A stretch of 51,455 nucleotides of DNA. Source: [Streptosporangium] indianense (GTDB lineage: Bacteria > Actinomycetota > Actinomycetes > Streptomycetales > Streptomycetaceae). Both the position numbers and the translations under genes were made by a program. Location: positions 1 through 51,455 of the forward strand of contig NZ_JAKEIO010000046.1 of the NCBI RefSeq assembly GCF_021474405.1. Direction: 5' to 3'. This document shows, one piece after another, positions 27,090 to 33,969 of this stretch (the stretch's first letter is position 1; the number at the start of each line of letters is the position of its first letter). The notes beneath the pieces are model-generated. The model had not been told where the DNA came from, ran no database searches, and was given only the letters and a program-made list of their open reading frames with translations.

Positions 27090-27952
27090 GCAGCGTCGTG
27101 GCCGGTCCCCCTCAGGTCGCGTCCGGCTACCGCGCGGGCCGCACACTGCCCCTGCGGGTGGAGCTGGTCAGGCAGGTGAAGCGACGGCGCACCCTCGTCA
27201 TGGGGGCGATCATGTTCGCCCTGCCGTTCGTCCTGCTCATCGCCTTCCAGATCGGTGGTGAGCCGGGCCAGGACAACGGCCGGGTGAACCTCATGGACTC
27301 GGCCACGGCGTCCGGCGCCAACTTCGCCGCCGTGAACCTCTTCGCCTCCGCCGGTTTCCTGCTCGTCGTCCCCGTGGCGCTGTTCTTCGGGGACACGGTC
27401 GCAGCGGAGGCGAGCTGGTCCTCCCTGCGCTACCTCCTCGCGGCGCCGGTGCCCCGAGCACGCCTGCTGTGGTCCAAACTCGTCGTCGCACTCGGCCTCA
27501 GCCTTGCCGCCCTCGTGCTGTTGCCGGTCGTCGCCCTTGCCGTCGGGACGGCCGCTTACGGCTGGGGCCCGTTGCAGCTCCCCACCGGAGGCTCACTGCC
27601 CTCCGGCACCGCCGCGCAGCGCCTGGTGATCGTCGTGGCGTACGTCCTCGTCTCCCAACTCGTCACGGCGGGGCTGGCGTTCTGGCTGTCGACCAGAACC
27701 GACGCGCCTCTCGGCGCCGTCGGCGGTGCGGTGTTCCTGACCATCATCGGAAACGTCCTCGACGAGGTGACGGCCCTCGGGGACTGGCGGGACTTCCTGC
27801 CCGCGCACTGGCAGTATGCGTGGCTCGACGCGGTCCAGCCTCAGCTCCAGTGGACGGACATGATCCAGGGCACGGCGCTCTCCGTGACATACGCGCTCGT
27901 GCTGTTCGCCCTGGCCTTCCGCGGTTTCGCCCGTAAGGACGTGGTGTCCTAG
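27086..27952 (+). CDS. ABC-2 type transporter permease
   Basis: This 288-aa protein has about six membrane helices, including LVMGAIMFALPFVLLIAFQI, FASAGFLLVVPVALFFGDTV, LVVALGLSLAALVLLPVVAL and ALSVTYALVLFALAFRGFAR. It is typical of ABC-2 permeases, with a cytoplasmic segment ETVAAEASWSSLRYLL-like (here DTVAAEASWSSLRYLL) between helices. Its start overlaps the stop of the hydrolase-ATPase fusion, so the two form one exporter. The substrate is unknown. A hairpin immediately after the stop ends the operon. Confidence 0.87.
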   Translation: MSSVVAGPPQVASGYRAGRTLPLRVELVRQVKRRRTLVMGAIMFALPFVLLIAFQIGGEPGQDNGRVNLMDSATASGANFAAVNLFASAGFLLVVPVALFFGDTVAAEASWSSLRYLLAAPVPRARLLWSKLVVALGLSLAALVLLPVVALAVGTAAYGWGPLQLPTGGSLPSGTAAQRLVIVVAYVLVSQLVTAGLAFWLSTRTDAPLGAVGGAVFLTIIGNVLDEVTALGDWRDFLPAHWQYAWLDAVQPQLQWTDMIQGTALSVTYALVLFALAFRGFARKDVVS

Positions 27953-27971
27953 GGGTCCTTTCACCCCTTGG
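27948..27971 (+). terminator. Hairpin overlapping the permease stop
   Basis: cctaggggt and accccttgg pair over nine positions with one mismatch around the loop cctttc. The left arm includes the TAG stop. There is no following U-run, as is common in this genus. Confidence 0.5.
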
Positions 27972-28272
27972 CCAGTGCGGGAGTTCTCAGGCCTCCGTCG
28001 AGCGGCTGGCGTCGGCGTGGCCGGTTCCTTCGGCCCTCCACGCGTCATGCGCCGGGGTCTTCGGCAGCTTCAGCTCGCGGAGCGACGACGTGCGGCCCTG
28101 GGATCTCGAACGCCCGTCACCCGAGTGGCGGATCTGCGGGGTTCGCGTGTTGCAGAGCTCGTACCGAGCGTGGTCGGATCTTCCCGCCAAAGGCGCGTAA
28201 GGAACATTTCGCGCCGAGATCGAGCGGCCGGCCGCCCGTGCGGTCGGCCGAATTGAACACCCTGGAGAACCA
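27972..28272. other. Intergenic region before the small secreted protein
   Basis: This 300-bp stretch shows no gene with streptomycete codon bias. Its right half (28150-28260) is less GC-rich, with cgtaaggaacatttcgcg, and probably holds the promoter of the small secreted protein. A ggccggccgcccgtgcggtc hairpin-like element lies at about 28225. Confidence 0.35.
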
Positions 28273-28611
28273 ATGCCTCCTCGCATGCTCCGTTGTGCGG
28301 CCACCGCGCTGCTGGCTTCAGCACCGCTCATCGCTGCCGCGCCCGCGCAGGCCGCTCCTCAGGAGCCCTTTCCCTGCAGCGTCGGCAGCCACGCGGTCAC
28401 CAACAACCTGACCAAGCAGTTCACGGTCAGCGTGACCTGCGACCAGGCGCGGACCGTCAGTGTCCGCATCACCTCGGGCGACATGGAACTCGCGAAGGTG
28501 GAGAAGACCGTCAAGGCGGGCGTCGAGGAAAGCGTCACGGTCACCGCGCCCATGGCCCCGGTCTGCGCAACGCTGAAGACCGATGGTGAGAGCTTCCAGA
28601 TCTGCGGCTGA
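28273..28611 (+). CDS. Small secreted protein with four cysteines, unknown function
   Basis: The 112-aa product has a signal peptide (MPPRMLRCAATALLASAPLI, cut near APAQA-AP). Its mature domain of about 85 aa is beta-rich and alternates polar and aliphatic residues (KQFTVSVTC, ARTVSVRITS, EESVTVTAP). Four Cys in the mature part (FPCSVGS, SVTCDQ, PVCATL, QICG) could form two disulfides. A TGGAGAA ribosome binding site lies 6 bp before the ATG. No family is recognised. The fold suggests a small extracellular beta-sandwich. Confidence 0.7.
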   Translation: MPPRMLRCAATALLASAPLIAAAPAQAAPQEPFPCSVGSHAVTNNLTKQFTVSVTCDQARTVSVRITSGDMELAKVEKTVKAGVEESVTVTAPMAPVCATLKTDGESFQICG

Positions 28612-29641
28612 CGTAGCTCCTCTCCGGCAGTCCTCCGACGACACCGCTGCCGCCCACTCGGCGATCCCCAAGGCTTGAGTGGGCGACGGCCGTCACCGGC
28701 ACTCAGGCACACAGTCGAGGACCGCCGGCACCATGCGGCCGATGGCAGGACCGCCGTGAGGTGATCGATGGGAGCGGGTCCTCCTCGGTGACGGCCCAGG
28801 CCGACGCCGACGAGGACCTGAACCGGCCCCCAGGTGCTCCAACACCGCACGGGCTCACCGACGCGTGGCCGGGGCCCGTCGAACGGGCCCCGGCCGACGA
28901 GCCGGACGACTGCCCCCTTTGCCGGTCCCGCGGTGGACCGACCACTGAGACCCACCGCGCAGCCGACGGCAACTGCCGCCCCTCGTCTTCGTACCCACCG
29001 CCGGACAGGCCGGCGATGCACCCGCTTCGACTTACGCGATGGCCGTCCGTGTGTACCCCCGGCGCGCCGCGAACGGTCCCGCCCCCCGCCGGACACCGGC
29101 TTCGCCGGGGAAGCCGGGCAGCAGGCCACCGGCATTCGACCGCGAGGCCCCCAGGCAGCGCACCACCGTCCAGCGGTGCGTCAACCGCCCGAGCGGCCGT
29201 GAGGCATTGCCGGCCGCCATGAGAGGACCGCGCTTCCAGCTGGCCGGTCCCCATGTCTCAGCTGTGGCGAATCCTGTCGTATACAGTCCGGCGGCAACGA
29301 CCGACCGGGCGGCCCATCCTCGTGCACGCCCAAGTCGGCTTACTCCGCCCCTGTTTCAGCCGCAGGAGCGCCTCACCGGTGCCTGCCGGCGCGGCAGTTC
29401 CCCACACCCTCCGAGCGCCACCAGCCTTCACCGGCACAAGATCACGTCGAGACGGTCCTCAAGTCCGGTGTACGTCAGGCGTATCGGCAGCACTGTCACC
29501 GTGGCGCACGACCGGCCGCGCGATCGGTCGAGGGATGAGGGCGTGGTCCAACTCTGTCGGTTAACCGGTGTGTCATTACTCCGAATGGCTGAGCGACCCG
29601 TCGCGACCTGGGAATTCCGCGTTCATATGATCTGCCTCAGA
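28612..29641. other. One-kilobase stretch without a supportable gene
   Basis: All frames over 60 codons here overlap each other on both strands, are dominated by Arg, Pro and Ser, and match no family. Third-position bias is inconsistent. The GC content falls toward 29540-29640. The palindromic cgaccggccgcgcgatcggtcg-like element near 29510 is the only clear structure. It may be decayed coding DNA or a long regulatory space before the Asn-rich genes. Confidence 0.45.
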
Positions 29642-29755
29642 GGGCCATGTGGATGAAGTTCCGGGTATACGCGCATTCCAAGTGGAGCGTGCCCCGGAGT
29701 TGAGGCAATACTGGTTTCGTCCTTCCAGCCTGGAAGACACAGAACGGAGATATCA
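29642..29755 (+). promoter_or_regulatory. Conserved leader element, copy A
   Basis: This 114-bp leader begins gggccatgtggatgaagttc, contains ggcaatactggtttcgtcct, and ends with the hairpin cttccagcctggaag (29722-29736) 20 bp before the ATG of the first Asn-rich gene. The same elements at the same 80-bp offset precede the second Asn-rich gene, so it is a shared promoter and/or 5' UTR control region. Confidence 0.7.
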
Positions 29756-30052
29756 ATGCGCACGAACGTGAAGCGCGGGGCCGCGTCGGCTCTCGCTGCC
29801 GTTGCCCTTCTCGCGGGTTCCGCCTCGGTTGCCAGCGCCAACGACTACGACGACGAGCCGGGCATCGTCATCGTCAACGAGAACGAGAACACCAACTCGA
29901 ACAGCAACGACAACGACAACACGGCGACGGCCACCGCCTCCGTCGAGCTCCTCGACGAGGCCGACGCCGCTGCCGCCCCCGCGGCCGCTCCGGCTGCGGC
30001 GCAGAGCGCCTCGGACCCGAGCCTCCTGGGCTTCCTGCTGGCGGTCCTGTAA
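29756..30052 (+). CDS. Small secreted Asn/Thr-alternating protein, paralogue A
   Basis: The 98-aa preprotein has a signal peptide (MRTNVKRGAASALAAVALLA, cleavage near VASA-ND). The mature chain begins NDYDDEPG, then IVIVNENENTNSNSNDNDNT and ATATASVELL, alternating Asn or aliphatic residues with Thr, Ser, Glu or Asp. It ends in an Ala/Pro-rich stretch and a hydrophobic tail LLGFLLAVL. Strict alternation suggests long beta-strands with an Asn ladder, as in functional amyloids. GGAG precedes the ATG by about 7 bp. A paralogue with a near-identical signal and core follows in tandem. No family is recognised. Confidence 0.75.
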   Translation: MRTNVKRGAASALAAVALLAGSASVASANDYDDEPGIVIVNENENTNSNSNDNDNTATATASVELLDEADAAAAPAAAPAAAQSASDPSLLGFLLAVL

Positions 30053-30144
30053 CACTGGGCTGAGCCCAATGCAGTCGGCTGGTGATCGTTCGAGTCCAGT
30101 TCGACGGCCATTCGATTCTCTCGGGGATCGTGGCTCGACCTACA

Positions 30145-30200
30145 GCGTTCCTCTCTGACTGGCGGATGGGGTCACATCCTCATCCGCCGAGGAAGAGGAG
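30145..30200 (+). terminator. Hairpin terminator after paralogue A
   Basis: ggcggatg (30161-30168) and catccgcc (30181-30188) pair perfectly around a 12-base loop. Flanking gttcctc and gaggaag arms extend it. An equivalent but differently sized hairpin follows paralogue B. Confidence 0.6.
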
Positions 30201-30421
30201 CTCCTCTCGAACGGTGGCAAGCTAAGCGAATGCGCGGCCTCGAGCCGCGCATTTCGTTTACCGTCGCCCCCGAGTGGTTCCAGGGTAATTCGATGTGTCC
30301 TCAGAGACCGGTCGCCTGTGGCGGTCGGTCCTCTTGGTTTATTCGTGTGATTCGCCGTTGCGGTGCGGCCGTTTCCGTCGGCCGGCCTGAGTGCTCGAGC
30401 ACCAACAGCAGCTGCAGCACA

Positions 30422-30536
30422 GGGCCATATGAGTGAAGTTCGGGGCTCAGAGGCCTTTCAAGTTGTGCGGTCTCCGGTGTCGCGGCAATATCGGTTTCGT
30501 TCTTCCAACGGGGAAGAAAAAGGAACGGAGACAATA
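30422..30536 (+). promoter_or_regulatory. Conserved leader element, copy B
   Basis: It matches copy A: gggccatatgagtgaagttc at the left, ggcaatatcggtttcgttct, and the hairpin cttccaacggggaag (30502-30516), exactly 80 bp from the left motif as in copy A. ggaacggag then provides the ribosome binding site. Confidence 0.7.
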
Positions 30537-30770
30537 ATGCGCATGACCATGAAGCGCGGAGCTGCGTCGACCCTCGCTGCGGTGGCCCTCCTCGCGGGTT
30601 CCGCCTCCGCTGCCAGCGCTGCCTGCGACAACGACGACAACGGCTCCGAAGACTCCATTGTCATCGTGAACGAGAACAACAACACGAACACCAACACCAA
30701 CAGCAACACCAACACCGCTACGGCCACGGTCACGGTGGAGCTTGCGGACCTCATCGACGCGGCTGTCTGA
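30537..30770 (+). CDS. Small secreted Asn/Thr-alternating protein, paralogue B
   Basis: The 77-aa preprotein starts MRMTMKRGAASTLAAVALLA and is probably cut at ASA-AC, leaving about 48 residues. The mature part is ACDNDDNGSEDS, then IVIVNENNNTNTNTNSNTNT and ATATVTVELADLIDAAV. About 27 residues alternate between an Asn/Ala/Val face and a Thr/Ser/Glu face, with no Pro or Gly break. The Ala/Pro-rich tail of paralogue A is missing. GGAACGGAG lies upstream of the ATG at 30537; a longer upstream frame reads through the conserved leader and is not coding. Tandem duplication with copy A is evident at leader, signal and core. Confidence 0.75.
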   Translation: MRMTMKRGAASTLAAVALLAGSASAASAACDNDDNGSEDSIVIVNENNNTNTNTNSNTNTATATVTVELADLIDAAV

Positions 30771-30866
30771 ACGGCCTGAGTCCACTGGGGCCGGGGGTTG
30801 ATCGTTCGAATACCGTTCGGCGGTCAGGGGCCTCATCTCGATTCCCCGGGATGGAGGCCCGACCTG

Positions 30867-30930
30867 AAAGCGTCTCTCCCTGACGGGCGGATGAGGTGAG
30901 CATCCTCATTGACGGAGGGAGGGGCGCTTT
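30867..30930 (+). terminator. Long stem terminator after paralogue B
   Basis: aaagcgtctctccct (30867-30881) pairs with agggaggggcgcttt (30916-30930), mostly Watson-Crick with G-U pairs. It encloses an inner atgagg/cctcat hairpin (30891-30909). Confidence 0.65.
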
Positions 30931-31078
30931 CCGTTCCACTGCGTCAATCACATGAAGTGCCGGAGGCGACCGTCCTTCCCGATGGCCGCCTTTTAAGGCG
31001 GCCGGGGAATCCGTGAACCGCAGGCCGGGCGAGCTTCTGTCATCCGATTAACGCACCCTCGCATCAGCTTCCAAATAG

Positions 31079-31183
31079 GGGCCGTACGGACGAAGTTTGA
31101 AGACCGTTGGTCCGTAAGAGTGTCACCCGCTTGATGCAGCATTCCTGCGGATGCACTATCGGTTCCGCCCTTCAGTTGAAGGG
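31079..31183 (+). promoter_or_regulatory. Conserved leader element, diverged copy C
   Basis: gggccgtacggacgaagttt, then gcactatcggttccgccctt, and a 16-bp perfect inverted repeat cccttcagttgaaggg (31168-31183) parallel the leaders of the two Asn-rich genes with about 11 bp more spacing. Here the element precedes the zinc-ribbon-like gene instead. The preceding 30931-31078 has no gene. Confidence 0.5.
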
Positions 31184-31210
31184 AGTTGAGAATCGCATAT
31201 TTGAGGGTGT

Positions 31211-31471
31211 GTGAGTGGTATGATCATCTTGCCGCGATGCCCGGATACACGGAAAGCGTCGTTCCGTACCAAATCCGAGGCGAGGGTCTGGCTGGTCAAG
31301 CAGTCATTGTTGGAGAAAACCCCTGACCGCATCTACCGGTGCTCGGGCTGTCGGTACTGGCACTTCACCGCATCCCACCACTGGACCAGCCAGAAAATCA
31401 GGCGGAGGAGAAACTACGGGAGGAGAGAATCCACCCCGGGCCCCCGCCGCAAGAAGAGAGGGAAAAGCTGA
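31211..31471 (+). CDS. Small zinc-ribbon-like CxxC/WHxT protein
   Basis: The 86-aa product has PRCPDTRKASFRTKSEARVW, then YRCSGCRYWHFTASHHWTS, then a strongly basic Arg/Lys tail. It matches the pattern of small actinobacterial and phage proteins in which a first Cys element, an Ala-rich helix and a terminal CxxC followed by WHxT form a metal knuckle. The basic tail suggests nucleic-acid binding. GAGGG lies 4 bp before the GTG at 31211; an ATG at 31220 is the alternative. Codon bias is weaker than in neighbouring housekeeping genes, hinting at acquisition. Function is unknown. Confidence 0.55.
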   Translation: MSGMIILPRCPDTRKASFRTKSEARVWLVKQSLLEKTPDRIYRCSGCRYWHFTASHHWTSQKIRRRRNYGRRESTPGPRRKKRGKS

Positions 31472-31705
31472 CGAATTCCGTACGCCGTGGCGCACAGCTC
31501 GGTTATCCGGAACTCGCCCAGCCGCTCCCTAATCGATTTCTCGGTGCACCTGTACCGGATTCCCGCAGCAGCTGCCGGTCCGTCAGCGGTGAAGAGCCGT
31601 TGACGCGTCGGCTGAATGGCTGCGGCACGGGCCTACCCTGACGCTTTCCTCCTCTGGCCAGGGTCGGCTGTTCCCCTTTCCTCTTTCCTGAGCAGGAAGA
31701 CGACG

Positions 31706-32869
31706 ATGCGAAAGAAACTGAGCAAGGGGCTGGTTGTGGCTGCGGCCGCGACGAGCTTTCTGCCCCTGTACGGCATTCCGGCGTTGGCGGACTCGCATGG
31801 CGAGGCCCTCACCCAAGCCTGCGGCAACTCCTCCGGTGAGGCAGCCGTGAATGGCCCCTCCTCCGGGAACGGCTGCACCAGCGGCACCACCACACAGGGG
31901 TCGAACGATGCCCCCGACACCGCTCGCATCGACGGCTTGGACGAGCACAAGAGCCGCGCCGACGCGGCGGTCGAGCACGCCCTGGCCACGCTGAAGGACA
32001 AGCAGTCGGCCGCCGCATCCGCTGTCGACGACAGCGATGACACGGACGGCAGCAGTCGCGTCGCCGCCGTGAGCGGGGACGAGGACGGCGCTGAGGCCGA
32101 AGGTTCTTACGGCAGTGAAGGGTCGGAGGAGCCGGACGGCTCCGCTGCGACGACGTCCGCACAGTCTCCCAGCACGCTGCCGGCGGACGTGAAGCCCTCG
32201 GCGTCGTCGCAGGACAGCGACTACGGAGACGACGAGCGTGGCGACGACGGCGGTGACGACGAGAGCGTCGCCGTCGCGAGTGGGGACGAGGACGGCGCTG
32301 AGGCCGAGGATTCTTACGGCAGTGAGGAGCCGGAGGAGCCGGACGGCCCCGGCGCCACGCAGTCTCCTAGCCCGCTGCCGACGCAGGTGAAGCCCTCGGC
32401 GTCCGAGGACAGCGGTTACGGGGACGACGACGGCGGTTACGGCGACGAGGAGCCGGGCTACGGCCACGAGAAGCCCAGCTACGGCGACGACGGCTATGGC
32501 CACGAGAAGCCTGGCTACGGCCACGAGAAGCCCGGCTACGGCGACGACGGTTACGGCCACGAGAAGCCCGGCTATGGCCACGAGAAGCCCGGCTACGGCG
32601 ATGACGGTTACGGCCACGAGAAGCCCGGCTACGGTGACGACGGCTATGGCCACGAGGAGCCCGGCTACGGCGACGACGACGACGGGTACGGTGACACGCC
32701 GTCCACGCCGGAGCCCTCGACTCCCCCGCACACCAAGCCTCCGACGGACCGGCCCTCCCTCCCCGACACCGGAGGTGGGGAGATGATCGCGGCCTCGGGC
32801 GCAGCGGCGGTCCTGCTGGCGGGTGGCGTCATCCTCTACCGGCGAGGACGGGCCTTGTCCCGTCGGTAG
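31706..32869 (+). CDS. LPDTG wall-anchored repeat protein with chaplin-like Cys motif
   Basis: This 387-aa surface protein has a signal peptide (MRKKLSKGLVVAAAATSFLP to PALADS). A short segment with C39-G-N to G-N-x-C57 follows, then two in-frame copies of a block containing SGDEDGAEAE and SYGSE. A tandem array is built from YGHEKPG and YGDDG units (about 235-330). Next come a Pro/Thr stalk and the sortase signal LPDTGGGEM, a hydrophobic helix and RRGRALSRR. It should be covalently linked to peptidoglycan. AGGAAG precedes the ATG at 31706; the frame extends upstream without a ribosome site. The 19-residue spacing CGN...GNxC equals that of the chaplin domain, but the hydrophobic residues are missing. 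Confidence 0.82.
   Translation: MRKKLSKGLVVAAAATSFLPLYGIPALADSHGEALTQACGNSSGEAAVNGPSSGNGCTSGTTTQGSNDAPDTARIDGLDEHKSRADAAVEHALATLKDKQSAAASAVDDSDDTDGSSRVAAVSGDEDGAEAEGSYGSEGSEEPDGSAATTSAQSPSTLPADVKPSASSQDSDYGDDERGDDGGDDESVAVASGDEDGAEAEDSYGSEEPEEPDGPGATQSPSPLPTQVKPSASEDSGYGDDDGGYGDEEPGYGHEKPSYGDDGYGHEKPGYGHEKPGYGDDGYGHEKPGYGHEKPGYGDDGYGHEKPGYGDDGYGHEEPGYGDDDDGYGDTPSTPEPSTPPHTKPPTDRPSLPDTGGGEMIAASGAAAVLLAGGVILYRRGRALSRR
32413..32697 (+). repeat. In-gene tandem repeats encoding YGHEKPG/YGDDG units
   Basis: Units of 15 and 21 bp such as tacggcgacgacggc and tacggccacgagaagcccgg repeat about a dozen times, with silent differences between copies. The array is likely variable in length between strains. 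Confidence 0.85.
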
Positions 32870-32884
32870 CGGTTAATCCCTTCC

Positions 32885-32913
32885 GGGTGCCGGACGCGTG
32901 ACGTCCGGCACCC
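32885..32913 (+). terminator. Terminator of the LPDTG protein gene
   Basis: gggtgccggac and gtccggcaccc form a perfect 11-bp stem around gcgtgac, 15 bp after the stop codon. No U-run follows. Confidence 0.75.
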
Positions 32914-33498
32914 GAGCCGGTTCCGGACCCAACGGCCGACCAGGGGCCGACGGTGGCTTTGAGTCGACTCCTGCTGTCCGGCGGCGAGCGCTCACGCCTC
33001 GCCCCGGCCGCCGTTGGACCGCCTGGCGCCGAGCGCAGCCGACCGGATGCCGGTCCTCAACTCGCCTGCTGATGGCCGCAACCGTGCCTTTCCCTGCGTG
33101 CTGATGCGGGATGAGGAACGGATATGACGTGCCCTTCATTCGGGTGACCTTCCGCGTGGGGCGGTGCAATCTTCGGCGAGCACGGTTTCCGCTCGCGCGA
33201 GGACTCGTTGTAAGCGGTGTAGCGATTCCCCCTGGTGGTCCGAGTCACCGCAGGCATGCGGACCGCGGGCGCAGGGCTGAGAGGGAATCCCGGGCCGATC
33301 ACGTCGCGCAGGCGAGTGGCCCGTCGAGCGTGTGTCATGTGGACCGCCCTATTCAGGGCGAGGAAGAGGCAGGCATTGCGAACCGGCAAACCACTTCAGC
33401 CACAACCAGCGCGCCCCGAGGCGCCCGCGACGGTCACGCCTGTGGCATCCGGCTCCGCGCACCCTGCGCCGTCGCCCGCCCACGCGGCCAGGACCACG
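32914..33498. other. Region upstream of melC1
   Basis: About 585 bp holds no independent gene. The melC1 frame is open back to 33235, encoding a Pro/Ala-rich stretch that may or may not be translated. A less GC-rich patch at 33105-33230 (cgttgtaagcggtgtagcga) is the likely melC promoter region. Confidence 0.4.
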
Positions 33499-33969
33499 GT
33501 GCGACGCCGGGTGCTGTGGGGGCTGTGCGCATCGGCGTTCTCGGTGGCTCTCGCACCGGTACTGGCGGCGTCCGGGACGACCCCGAGCGAGTCGGGAGCG
33601 GACGGGAAGGGGCCGGGACCGGCCGGCGGCGAGGAGCGCTTCGACGAGACGTATCGGGGGCGCCGCATCGCAGGCGTCAGACATGACGCCGGGCGGCCCG
33701 GGGAGAGCGGGCCGAGCGAGTGGCACGTCACCGTGGACGGGCGGCCGTTGCACTTGATGCGCCGGGCCGACGGCAGCTGGATGAGCATGGTCGACCACTA
33801 TCAGTCGTACGCGACTCCGCTCGCCGCCGCGCGCGCAGCCGTCGACGAACTCGGCCCCGACGCACGGCTGGTCACGACGGGTGAGCGGCACAGTCGCATG
33901 GAGGACAGCCATACGGTGAACCGGAACGAGCACGCCGAGGGGGAGCATCGCCGTGGTGTACACGCGTAA
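33499..33969 (+). CDS. melC1: Tyrosinase cofactor (copper-transfer chaperone) MelC1
   Basis: The family core is clear: FDETYRGRRIAGVRH, then WHVTVDGRPLHLMRRADGSW, then SMVDHYQSYATPLAAARAAV. MelC1 forms a complex with apotyrosinase, delivers copper and carries it through the Tat pathway by its own twin-arginine-type signal. That signal here is RRRVLWGLCASAFSVALAP. I place the start at GTG 33499, with AGGA 5 bp upstream, giving 156 aa, normal for the family. Starts at 33337 or 33256 would add a Pro/Ala-rich extension before the signal, which is unlikely. The 3' end overlaps melC2 by 17 bp. Confidence 0.82.
   Translation: MRRRVLWGLCASAFSVALAPVLAASGTTPSESGADGKGPGPAGGEERFDETYRGRRIAGVRHDAGRPGESGPSEWHVTVDGRPLHLMRRADGSWMSMVDHYQSYATPLAAARAAVDELGPDARLVTTGERHSRMEDSHTVNRNEHAEGEHRRGVHA

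Noticed and set aside
28359..29254. Minus-strand frames over the 28.6-29.3 kb gap
   Set aside because: Their products have no recognisable domain and mutually overlapping frames with inconsistent third-position bias. One also runs antisense into the four-Cys secreted protein.
32413..32697. Regular spaced repeats resembling a CRISPR array
   Set aside because: Units are 15-21 bp without unique spacers and lie in frame inside a wall protein gene.
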